This document shows, piece after piece, positions 10,724 to 20,965 of a stretch of 64,000 nucleotides of DNA. Origin of the DNA: an uncultured Kordiimonas sp. Lineage in GTDB: Bacteria > Pseudomonadota > Alphaproteobacteria > Sphingomonadales > Kordiimonadaceae. Where the stretch lies: the NCBI GenBank assembly GCA_947492375.1, contig CANLMI010000002.1:62001-126000 (forward strand), read 5' to 3'. The first letter of the stretch is position 1. Each line of letters opens with the position of its first letter. A program made the position numbers and the translations under genes. The notes below the pieces were generated by a model. That model worked only from the letters and a program-made list of their open reading frames with translations, did no database searches and was not told the origin of the DNA.

Positions 10724-11980
10724 TTATTCTGCTGCATTGATAAATCCGTAAGCACTCAGTCGTGGAATACAGCTCAACTCTAATTCATATCGAGCCTTGG
10801 CAAAGACACCCAAAACCCTATCCAAATCCACACGGGTTAAGTTAGCATTTATAGTAAAACGCACAAGAGCTGCCCCTTCAGCCGTTGCAGGAGGCGCAAA
10901 TACTGATCCATATACGCCGTTTTGCGCAAGATAATCACGTAATGTAATTGTATCTGGATTTGACCCTGCAATAATAGCAATAATCTGACTATCACATTCG
11001 CCTACATCATACCCTAACGCCAACAAACCATCTCGTAAGTATGCATGATTTTCATGTAACTTCTCGCGGCGCCATGTTTCATTGTTTATGATGTCTAGTG
11101 TTTTTTCAAAGCCAGCAATTTCATATGCCAAGACAGATGTACTGAATATCATTGGAAAGGCCTCATAACGGAAAAATTCCATATTCCGTTTTGAACCAGC
11201 GACAACACCGCCCCTTGCAGCGATTGCCTTGGACAGACCAATTGTCCTAAAATGAATCCGGTCTTGTAGCCCCATCTCTACGGCAATACCCCCACCTGAT
11301 TCACCGTGACAGCCAAAGGAATGTGTTTCATCTAAAATTATTGCACAATCGTACTCTTCAGCTATCTCTACTAATTGTTCCAGCGGACATATTTTGCCGT
11401 TCGTACTATAGAGCGCGTCCACAACGATTAAACCCGGTCCATATCGCTTAACTTTACGGTGCAAGTCATCAACATTGTTATGTCGGAATGGCCGTGCCCT
11501 AGCCCTTGCGCAAGCTACCCCTTCCCAAAGGGACGCATGCGCTTTTATATCGATATAAATATTAGTTCCTTGCTTAGCAAAAGCCTGAATAATGCCAGTA
11601 TTAGCATTATAACCCGACATACACAGAACCGCGTCTTCGGTCTTTAAAATCGATGCCATTCGTGTTTCAAATGATTTGTAAGCATCCATCCGGTCATGAG
11701 TAAACACTCTGGACATAGCATCGCCATGCCCTTGTTCCATCAACATTTGAGCTTTTGCTGATGCAATCCGCTTATCAGAAGCAATTGACAAATAATCATT
11801 AGATTGCATTTTAATTGCATCATTATTTAAAGTGGCAGAGTCTCCTAATACAATATGTGAATGATGTTTATCTCGGTCCAATAAGAAACCTTGTTGAACA
11901 ATTTCATTTATAAAAAAGGGGTTTACTGGCGATTTACAATTTTCATCGACGCCACTACACTTCTGTATTGAATTCAGCAT
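10724..11980 (-). CDS. cqsA: CqsA/LqsA-like alpha-hydroxyketone autoinducer synthase (PLP-dependent alpha-oxoamine synthase family)
   Basis: 418 aa; NIYIDIKAHASLWEGVACARARARPFRHNNVDDL, RYGPGLIVVDALYSTNGKICPL, LDETHSFG, PLP-lysine region TIGLSKAIAARGG, SQIIAIIAGSNPDTITLRDYLAQNGVYGSVFAPPAT closely resemble recalled Vibrio cholerae CqsA segments; adjacent to a CqsS-like kinase. Confidence 0.85.
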   Translation of the reverse strand: MLNSIQKCSGVDENCKSPVNPFFINEIVQQGFLLDRDKHHSHIVLGDSATLNNDAIKMQSNDYLSIASDKRIASAKAQMLMEQGHGDAMSRVFTHDRMDAYKSFETRMASILKTEDAVLCMSGYNANTGIIQAFAKQGTNIYIDIKAHASLWEGVACARARARPFRHNNVDDLHRKVKRYGPGLIVVDALYSTNGKICPLEQLVEIAEEYDCAIILDETHSFGCHGESGGGIAVEMGLQDRIHFRTIGLSKAIAARGGVVAGSKRNMEFFRYEAFPMIFSTSVLAYEIAGFEKTLDIINNETWRREKLHENHAYLRDGLLALGYDVGECDSQIIAIIAGSNPDTITLRDYLAQNGVYGSVFAPPATAEGAALVRFTINANLTRVDLDRVLGVFAKARYELELSCIPRLSAYGFINAAE

Positions 11981-12090
11981 ATGGAATCCTTTCTAGAGTT
12001 GCTGATGACATTAAGAAAGAATAGTGTAATACTAAATATTGCTAACGGAAATATAGAGATAATGAATAGTCAGTATTTATCGAGAAAAAG

Positions 12091-13344
12091 ATGTTTCTGA
12101 AAACTAACCCAGTATATGATTTTGAATACACTCAAATAAAAGTACGGATGCTATCTTTATTAGCAATGTTAGGTTTCCCTACATATTATTATATTTGGCA
12201 ATATTTACTACCTCAGCAGTACGAAAACCTTACTTTAAGAATAGTCGGCACCATCTTTGGAATAATTTGCTTTTCAACAAGCTTTTCAAAAGATGAAACA
12301 AAACAAAAACACTTTAAATTACTATATTTTTTCTTATTCACATACAGCCTACCGTTTTTTTTTACTTACTTATTCTTGCAAAATAACGCTAACGGAGCTT
12401 GGCTCGGCTCATTAATTTGCGCTATTCTTTATCTCGCATTGATAATGAATCTGTCCAATTTCATAACCATGACTGCCTTTGGTGCAGGAACTGCTGTTAT
12501 TTATTTTTTACTTTCATCTAATACAGAAGTAGATATAGTAAATTTACTTGAATCAATACCAGTTATTATCTTTGCAATACTTGGCGGCTTAGTAATGAAA
12601 TTCTCAGAACATTGGGCAATTACTTCAAATCGCAAGAAAGCTATTGCATTAGCAGGATCATTAGCTCATGAATTAAGAACACCGATGTTGGGTTTAAAAA
12701 TGGAAATAGATAATTTCATACATTTACGAGAAGAACCAAATGAAGATCCATCATCAAACCTAAACGAGGATAATTATGCAGAAACATCTCAACGACTCCA
12801 GCGGCATATTGCTAAGTCATCTCTGATTATCGATAGTTTACTTCAAAACGTTAAAGAAGAAAAAATTAACACAAGCGCCTTTGTTTCATATTCATTAGAC
12901 ATGATTATTCAAGATGCAATTGCACACTTTCCGCTAACCGAGAAAGAGAAAAAACTCATTCATACTGACACTAAAAATGATTTTCATTTCTGGGGCGATG
13001 ATTTACTCATGTCTCATGTTATTATGAATTTGCTGAAAAACGCCCTTAGGGCAGTTTCGATCGCTGATCGGGGTACTATTACCATTAGCCTAAACCCTGC
13101 GGATAAAAAAGTAGACCGAAACAAGTATAATACACTCATCATACGAGATACAGGCACCGGCATAAAACGCAGAGAAGTTGCAAAAATATTTGACCGCTTT
13201 TACTCAGGCCCAAAAGGTGGGATCGGTCTTGGTCTTGCCTTCTGCGCTAGAGTGATTAATAGTTTCAAAGGAACAATCACATGTCGGTCTGAATACGGCG
13301 AATATACAGAATTCGTCATTCGATTACCACGGGAGGAAAACTAA
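12091..13344 (+). CDS. cqsS: CqsS/LqsS-like sensor histidine kinase (multi-TM sensor, no receiver domain)
   Basis: 417 aa; N-terminal AMLGFPTYYYIWQYLLPQQYENLTLR resembles the CqsS sensor domain; H-box AGSLAHELRTPMLGLKME, N-box NLLKNALRAV, G-boxes DTGTGIKRREVAKIFDRFYSG..GIGLGLAFC; ends after the HATPase domain. Confidence 0.87.
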   Translation: MFLKTNPVYDFEYTQIKVRMLSLLAMLGFPTYYYIWQYLLPQQYENLTLRIVGTIFGIICFSTSFSKDETKQKHFKLLYFFLFTYSLPFFFTYLFLQNNANGAWLGSLICAILYLALIMNLSNFITMTAFGAGTAVIYFLLSSNTEVDIVNLLESIPVIIFAILGGLVMKFSEHWAITSNRKKAIALAGSLAHELRTPMLGLKMEIDNFIHLREEPNEDPSSNLNEDNYAETSQRLQRHIAKSSLIIDSLLQNVKEEKINTSAFVSYSLDMIIQDAIAHFPLTEKEKKLIHTDTKNDFHFWGDDLLMSHVIMNLLKNALRAVSIADRGTITISLNPADKKVDRNKYNTLIIRDTGTGIKRREVAKIFDRFYSGPKGGIGLGLAFCARVINSFKGTITCRSEYGEYTEFVIRLPREEN

Positions 13345-13347
13345 ACA

Positions 13348-14394
13348 ATGCCATCGCCATATAATCCCGACATGCCATTTTTTCACCCATGCAGCACCCT
13401 CATACTTGATGATGATGAGGACTTTCTTGGTTCTATGCGTACCTTTATTTCACGCCAAGCCGCCAGTCTTTGTTATTCTTCCCCAGGTCAGGCGATGCAA
13501 AAATTGTTTCATACGCAGGAAATAACAAGCGAACTTCATGAGTTTTTCTCTAAATATGGTTACGGTGTCGACGGGAAAAGTGTTGAAACTGGTGACTGTG
13601 TTGTTCTGCTTAAATCATCAAAGCTTCGACAATATACGCAATTGGAAGATCGCTTTAAGATGATTTCAGTTGTCATCGTCGACTATCAAATGCCAACAAT
13701 GACTGGATTAGAATTTTGCCGGGCCATTGCTGATATTCCTGTCAAAAAAATTCTCCTGACCGGTAAAGCAAACACAGATCAGATTATTAATGCCTTTAAC
13801 GAAGGATTGATTGACCGCTTTATTTCCAAAAGTGACCCTGATGCTCTCGCAAAAATTACCCAAATGGTCAAACAGCTTCATCAGGAATTTATCGGGGACG
13901 CGCTATCACCCTATGCGAAAGCATTGCGCGTTGCCCATGCCCAGGAATTTGAACAGCATGATGTTAGTGTTGTTCTGGATCAAGTTTACGATCAATTCCC
14001 TTTCACTGAATATTATTACCTACCACAGCCCAGAAGTTTTCTTCTATGCAACGGAGAAGGCGAAACAAAACTTTGCCTGCTGGCAACCGCACAAGAACTG
14101 AGTGACCTCGCAGGCGTTGTTGAAAGCTCAATCGGTGACGGGGCAGCGGCCAAGATGCTACGCTCTGGCAAGGCAATCACATGGGGCCTATTTGACTGGC
14201 TGGAAGGCAGTGAAAGCCCAAAAGGTGCGCCGGAAAATATCTTCTTTCCCTGTCATACATATAAAACCTGGAAATGGACACTCCTGCCACCGACCATGTT
14301 TACAGATAATACCGAAGGTCAGGCGCCGTCATGGAATGAATACCGCAAACAAACGATGAAGTTTCCGTTTAACATAGCTGGGGATGCTGCTTAA
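13348..14394 (+). CDS. LqsR-like response regulator: enlarged receiver domain plus uncharacterised C-terminal domain
   Basis: 348 aa; LILDDDEDF acidic pocket, VVIVDYQMPTMTG phospho-acceptor (Asp112), KKILLTGKA, DRFISK; starts 3 bp after the kinase stop. Confidence 0.75.
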   Translation: MPSPYNPDMPFFHPCSTLILDDDEDFLGSMRTFISRQAASLCYSSPGQAMQKLFHTQEITSELHEFFSKYGYGVDGKSVETGDCVVLLKSSKLRQYTQLEDRFKMISVVIVDYQMPTMTGLEFCRAIADIPVKKILLTGKANTDQIINAFNEGLIDRFISKSDPDALAKITQMVKQLHQEFIGDALSPYAKALRVAHAQEFEQHDVSVVLDQVYDQFPFTEYYYLPQPRSFLLCNGEGETKLCLLATAQELSDLAGVVESSIGDGAAAKMLRSGKAITWGLFDWLEGSESPKGAPENIFFPCHTYKTWKWTLLPPTMFTDNTEGQAPSWNEYRKQTMKFPFNIAGDAA

Positions 14395-14442
14395 TTATTT
14401 AAGCAGAATGCCTAATAAAAAAGCCTATTCACCCAAACGTCC

Positions 14443-15441
14443 TTACCTTGCAGACACGATCATATCGAGCGACTGATCAATTTCGTAGCTTGCCATTATA
14501 ACGGTTTGCACGGAGCGTAAAAAGAAATCCTGAGGTATTGTATCAAAATCATCCGTTGGTTGATGATAATAGGGATGGTCCTCAACACCAAAATAGACGA
14601 ACGGTATACCTGCTTGATAAAATGGCCCGTGATCCGACTGTAATGTCCAGTCATTCACCCCCAGCGAAGGGTCATCATGTCCCATCGATAATGTTACGGG
14701 AACCAATGGTATCAAGCTAGTTATAACCGGCTTCAAATTTGGTGTGTGATATGCACCGGCTGCGTATAATTCATTTTTGTCTGAACGGCTCAGCATATCA
14801 AAATTAATATTAAAATCAGCCTTCGTTGACTGAGCATCATACTCTTTGATCAGCGCACGGGCGCCGTGCAGCCCCATTTCTTCTGCGTCAAGAAAGGCAA
14901 ACACAATATCATTAGCAGGTGGGTTATGCTGAAACGCCTCAATAACAGCCAGCAAGCCAACCACACCAGATGCATTATCATCTGCGCCGTTATAAACCTT
15001 CCCGCTGCGTACACCAACATGATCATAATGCGCAGATATGACAATTAATTTACGGTCATTTTCAGGCTTTGTACCCGATATTGTGGCGAGTATATTAACG
15101 CCAGTCATCGGTATCTCTTCTTCATCGCTGATATTATTCAGAAAATCAAAAGAATGTTCATAACGGCCATTTAAAGGAGCAGCATCAAGGGTCTTAAGCC
15201 GATTGATAATATAAGCCCTAGCCTTTGCATTTCCGTCAGTTCCAGTTCGACGGCCTGCCATTTCATCCGCGGACAATGTTTTCAAGGCTGATAAAATAAA
15301 TGTATCATCATAGGATAACTGAACAGAACTAGCTAAGGGTTGTTTATAAATAACCTTAGCTTGAATTTCTTCATGATTACTGCACGCAGCAATCAAAGCA
15401 AGCATGAATAATACTATAATACTAACCTTAGTTTTCACCAT
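14443..15441 (-). CDS. M28 family metallopeptidase, probable lipoprotein
   Basis: 332 aa; lipobox-like LALIAAC; VISAHYDHVG, NGADDNASGVVGLLAV, FLDAEEMGLHGA zinc peptidase motifs. Confidence 0.9.
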   Translation of the reverse strand: MVKTKVSIIVLFMLALIAACSNHEEIQAKVIYKQPLASSVQLSYDDTFILSALKTLSADEMAGRRTGTDGNAKARAYIINRLKTLDAAPLNGRYEHSFDFLNNISDEEEIPMTGVNILATISGTKPENDRKLIVISAHYDHVGVRSGKVYNGADDNASGVVGLLAVIEAFQHNPPANDIVFAFLDAEEMGLHGARALIKEYDAQSTKADFNINFDMLSRSDKNELYAAGAYHTPNLKPVITSLIPLVPVTLSMGHDDPSLGVNDWTLQSDHGPFYQAGIPFVYFGVEDHPYYHQPTDDFDTIPQDFFLRSVQTVIMASYEIDQSLDMIVSAR

Positions 15442-15710
15442 AATAATACATCAACGTTCACATCTAGCACATAAGTATATGTGTGTACAAAGCTCTTCAA
15501 AAAATACAACTTATAAAAAATTCAATATAGTTCAGTATATCTAGTTTTATGTAAGTCCATGTAATTATGATTTAAAATCATCTAGATACCGTATAAGTAA
15601 AATAAAACACATACCGGCTTTAAAATTTTCAATATTTTTAATACTTGAAATTGTATTTAAATCCTGAAAGTATAATTTACTCTACTAAATTTTATAATTG
15701 GAGGAATTTG

Positions 15711-15869
15711 ATGAATAAAATGAATAGAACAGAACCCCGCAAAAGTATGCTCGCAAAGATCGCAACAGAGTTAACTGATCAAGAAATCAAATCTGTAACA
15801 GGAGCTGGATGTACACTACCCAGTCACAGCTTCGTTCCAGACGAAGATTACTGCCCGAACGATAACTAA
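15711..15869 (+). CDS. Putative ATP-grasp RiPP (graspetide-like) precursor peptide, 52 aa
   Basis: MNKMNRTEPRKSMLAKIATELTDQEIKSVTGAGCTLPSHSFVPDEDYCPNDN; ATG at 15711 preceded by GGAGG at 15700-15704 (supplied ORF start 15645 lacks this); next to an ATP-grasp ligase. Confidence 0.75.
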   Translation: MNKMNRTEPRKSMLAKIATELTDQEIKSVTGAGCTLPSHSFVPDEDYCPNDN

Positions 15870-15880
15870 GTCATAAATTG

Positions 15881-15908
15881 GCTTTGCACATCAAACGGTG
15901 TGCAAAGC
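15881..15908 (+). terminator. Hairpin between RiPP precursor and ATP-grasp gene (attenuator or terminator)
   Basis: Perfect 10-bp inverted repeat GCTTTGCACA-tcaaacgg-TGTGCAAAGC followed by TTTATT. Confidence 0.75.
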
Positions 15909-15937
15909 TTTATTAAAACACAGTAAATAAACAAACC

Positions 15938-17047
15938 ATGCAAATCATAATCGTCACCGCACCAGCCGACATCGATGCAATCAGCATAGAAATACAGCTA
16001 CGAAATAAAGGTATTGATGCTCATAGAATTTTCTTTTCAGAGCTCGGGCACACTCAAAGATTAAGTTTTACACTTCCAAAGAAAAAACTCTCACTCACTA
16101 CCGCTGAAAATAAACAAATACATATAGAGCCTGATATTATATGGATGCGAAGGCCTCGCCCGCCTAATCCAAACAGTAATCTTAACGCTCAAGATGCTGC
16201 TGCAGTACACGCAGAAAACGTCAATGCAGCCCACGCAATACTTCAAAGCTTGTCGAAAACAACACGTTTTATCAATACCATACCAGGCAGAGATCAGGCA
16301 CGTTCAAAAACTTTACAATTAGAATATGCGAGTGAATTAAACTTTGCTATTCCGGACACGCTAGTGACCAATTGTAAAGATCATATAATTAACTTTATCA
16401 AACGTGATCAAGTGCCGGTAATAATGAAGACATTTGCACCGATACGATATTATGAAAACAAGCGAGTTAAACCTGTATATGCAACCATTATTACCGAAGA
16501 AAATTTGGACGAAGAACCAGAACTTTTGGATCAAGTTTCTATTTTTCAAAAAGCCATCCCTAAAGCATACGAAATAAGAGCTCTATTTTTAGGTAACTAT
16601 AGTATAGCCGTAAAGTTAGACACACAGTCCCATGCAATGGGTAAAGTTGATTCGAGAAGAGCAATGGCCGTTGAAAATGAACTCGATGGTCAATTAATTG
16701 AGCTTCCTGGTATATTAAAAAATCAATGTATCCAGCTCATGAAAAAAATGGGCTTGGTTACCGCTTCATTTGATTTAATCGTCACGCCCAATAATGAATA
16801 CATTTTCCTGGAACTCAACGAAACTGGCCAATGTATATTTCTTGAACAGTATAGAAACGTTCCCAACATTTTGGAAGCATACTGTGAGTTTCTAATTCAC
16901 CAAGGAAACGCTTTCAAATTTATGCCTATTATAGATCCTTTAGCACCAACTGGATTAAGTTTAGTAGAGCCAGCAAGAAAAATCGCAAAGCAGGAAATGG
17001 AAAACTATACATCTAGAGCAAGCCACGTTAATGCTGTCAGATTATAA
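15938..17047 (+). CDS. MvdD/MdnC-like ATP-grasp peptide ligase (RiPP maturase)
   Basis: 369 aa; N-terminal pre-ATP-grasp region, DIIWMRRPRPP, VIMKTFAP, IRALFLGNYSIAVKLD, FDLIVTPNNEYIFLELNETGQCIFLEQ characteristic of microviridin-type ATP-grasp ligases. Confidence 0.85.
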   Translation: MQIIIVTAPADIDAISIEIQLRNKGIDAHRIFFSELGHTQRLSFTLPKKKLSLTTAENKQIHIEPDIIWMRRPRPPNPNSNLNAQDAAAVHAENVNAAHAILQSLSKTTRFINTIPGRDQARSKTLQLEYASELNFAIPDTLVTNCKDHIINFIKRDQVPVIMKTFAPIRYYENKRVKPVYATIITEENLDEEPELLDQVSIFQKAIPKAYEIRALFLGNYSIAVKLDTQSHAMGKVDSRRAMAVENELDGQLIELPGILKNQCIQLMKKMGLVTASFDLIVTPNNEYIFLELNETGQCIFLEQYRNVPNILEAYCEFLIHQGNAFKFMPIIDPLAPTGLSLVEPARKIAKQEMENYTSRASHVNAVRL

Positions 17048-17073
17048 AGTATCTATGTATATAATTTAATAGC

Positions 17074-17105
17074 AAAACCCCCGAAGAATACTCTTCGAGG
17101 GTTTT
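17074..17105. terminator. Terminator between convergent ATP-grasp gene and groEL
   Basis: AAAACCCCCGAAG-aatact-CTTCGAGGGTTTT, near-perfect stem with flanking A/T runs. Confidence 0.85.
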
Positions 17106-17133
17106 GAAATTATCAGTGTATGATTGGGTTGGC

Positions 17134-18795
<1,662 letters not shown>

Positions 18796-18842
18796 CTAAA
18801 TAAAGTTGAAATAATTTAAAAGAAAAAGGCAAAATCGAATGA

Positions 18843-19130
18843 TTATTCGATGATGCCCATGATGTCTGATTCTTTCATAATAAGAAGGTCTTCACCGTCA
18901 ACTTTGACTTCTGTACCAGACCATTTACCGAAAAGAACCTTGTCGCCTGCTTTTACGTCAAGCGCTGTTACTGTACCGTCTTCAGCTTTTGTACCGTTAC
19001 CAGCTCCAACGATTTCACCTTCAGATGGCTTTTCCTGAGCTGTATCAGGCAGGATAATGCCACCAGCTGTTTTTGCTTCACTGTCTAGACGTTTTACAAG
19101 AACGCGGTCATGAAGAGGGCGTAATGCCAT
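18843..19130 (-). CDS. groES: Co-chaperonin GroES
   Basis: [35 protein letters not shown]; start revised from 19163 to 19130. Confidence 0.98.
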   Translation of the reverse strand: MALRPLHDRVLVKRLDSEAKTAGGIILPDTAQEKPSEGEIVGAGNGTKAEDGTVTALDVKAGDKVLFGKWSGTEVKVDGEDLLIMKESDIMGIIE

Positions 19131-19172
19131 GGTTTTTCTCCCTAGTGGTAAACCAAGTTTCAAATACGTTTG

Positions 19173-19199
19173 TTAGCACTCATTAATTGCGAGTGCTAA
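19173..19199. promoter_or_regulatory. CIRCE operator (HrcA binding site)
   Basis: Exact TTAGCACTC-N9-GAGTGCTAA upstream of groES. Confidence 0.97.
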
Positions 19200-19356
19200 C
19201 GACTGACCTGTATTTAGGAGACGGGCGATTTTCATTCAAGAGGGAATAATAGTATTTTTTATTTTTCTTGATATTTTCAGTTGGAACGGCAGCGCGCCAA
19301 ACCTATATTAGGGACATATTATTCTGAAATTTAAAACACACTTTGGGGGTATCATT

Positions 19357-20898
19357 ATGAATTCAAAAGCAAAAATTCTCTTTATAACGGGTGTTACAAT
19401 CGTTATCGGTGTCGGGGTTTACTCATACTTGCAAAATCAGGTCGAAACCAACATTGAATCTGAAATCCGTGCATTCAATGAAGAGAACACTGGCAAATAC
19501 AATATCTCCTACGATACCGTTGAAGCGAATCCAGCACTAGGCGAATTTAACCTAACCAATGTAAAACTAAAGATCGCCGAGATTGACGGTTCATCAATAA
19601 TCAAAAACATGGCCTTGAAAGGCTCGCTGGAAGACGGTGAATTTGTTCTTCACGGAATAAATGTAGACTCCTTCGACCTACAAAGCGATACCATAAATAT
19701 TTCTTTTTCTGACTTTGAACTTTCAGGACCAGACCTATCTGTTTTTGGCAGTGAAGATGCCTTCCGAAAGATCGACTTCTTTCCCATAAACAACTTCAAT
19801 ATCGAAGATGTAAAATTCGATATTAAAACACCAAAAAATAACCAACCTTTCCAATTTCTTCTGAAAAACTATAAAATGGTAACTGATAGCAAAGCGCAGT
19901 CGCTGTTAACATTTGAAATAGACGGCTTGGAACTCAACACTATTCTTGATAATGGCCTGCCATTGAACATGGATTATGGAAACATCTTACTTAGGGGTGG
20001 TGACTTATCTTGGTTTGGTGACTTCATCAAAGCTTCGTCAGCGTCATTTGACGACATTTCTGATGACCTGGATGACGAAGAAACATTCAAAAAATACCAA
20101 CAAGCGCAAAATGAGATAATGCAGGGCCTCATGCCTGTTTTTGCCAACTATATGGGCATAGAAAGTTTTGAATGGGGTAATTTTAATGCATCGCTGCCAA
20201 ACGGTTCCAATATTTCTTTCGACACACTCTATATAAAAGATATTGAACGCCTTGATGAATTTGTCGTCGGCGCCAAATCGGGCTGGGTTAATGTTTCTGC
20301 TCCGAACCTGAAAGGCTTTGACCCCGCATTTGACACTCAACTTGATTTACTCGGGCTAACAGGCACTACATTGAACATAACTTCAGAAGCACACTATAAT
20401 GCTGCACAAAAAACCAGCGTATCCAGCAGTGATATATCTATTGAAAATATTATGGATATATCGCTTGATTTTACACTGAATAATTATGACCCGAAAACAT
20501 ACTATGAAACAACATTAGCCTTATATTCACCGCAAGCACAGCAAAACCCTGAGCAAATTGCTGAGGCTTACATCAAACTAGTGAATGACTTTTCGAGTAC
20601 GATTAAGCTAACTGATCAAAGTATCATTAACAGGCTTATCAATGGCTATGCAGAACAAAGCGGAGCTGACGCCGAAGCCCTGCGGGCACAATTCACCGGG
20701 CTTGCGATTGCAAACCTCGGCCAAGTATTCGGCAATTATGTGCCTGAAAATCTCTCAACAGCGATATCTGGTTATATGGCTTCAAAATCATCTCCGATAA
20801 CATTTAATGTTGCCACAAAAAAGAAGATAACACCTGAGATCGTCGCACAAATGACCGCTGCAAACTGGGGCGAGCATATCAAGGTTGAGATTGAATAA
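19357..20898 (+). CDS. Hypothetical protein with N-terminal TM/signal anchor (DUF945/YdgA-like)
   Basis: 513 aa ORF; N-terminal hydrophobic segment; family assignment weak. Confidence 0.6.
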   Translation: MNSKAKILFITGVTIVIGVGVYSYLQNQVETNIESEIRAFNEENTGKYNISYDTVEANPALGEFNLTNVKLKIAEIDGSSIIKNMALKGSLEDGEFVLHGINVDSFDLQSDTINISFSDFELSGPDLSVFGSEDAFRKIDFFPINNFNIEDVKFDIKTPKNNQPFQFLLKNYKMVTDSKAQSLLTFEIDGLELNTILDNGLPLNMDYGNILLRGGDLSWFGDFIKASSASFDDISDDLDDEETFKKYQQAQNEIMQGLMPVFANYMGIESFEWGNFNASLPNGSNISFDTLYIKDIERLDEFVVGAKSGWVNVSAPNLKGFDPAFDTQLDLLGLTGTTLNITSEAHYNAAQKTSVSSSDISIENIMDISLDFTLNNYDPKTYYETTLALYSPQAQQNPEQIAEAYIKLVNDFSSTIKLTDQSIINRLINGYAEQSGADAEALRAQFTGLAIANLGQVFGNYVPENLSTAISGYMASKSSPITFNVATKKKITPEIVAQMTAANWGEHIKVEIE

Positions 20899-20929
20899 AC
20901 TTATATTGGCATTCGCTCAAACATTACTT

Positions 20930-20953
20930 AAAAGCCGAGGCTCCTCGGCTTTT
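20930..20953. terminator. Bidirectional intrinsic terminator
   Basis: AAAAGCCGAGG-ct-CCTCGGCTTTT between convergent genes. Confidence 0.85.
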
Positions 20954-20965
20954 GCCCAACCAACA

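Noticed and set aside
10449-10751. 100-aa + strand ORF near the GNAT gene as a coding gene
   Set aside because: Overlaps the GNAT start and the synthase 3' end, no domain or convincing RBS; treated as noncoding structured DNA
15645-15710. N-terminal extension of the RiPP precursor (MKLYLNPESIIYSTKFYNWRNL)
   Set aside because: No SD for the 15645 start, AT-rich promoter-like sequence; the SD-preceded ATG at 15711 is better
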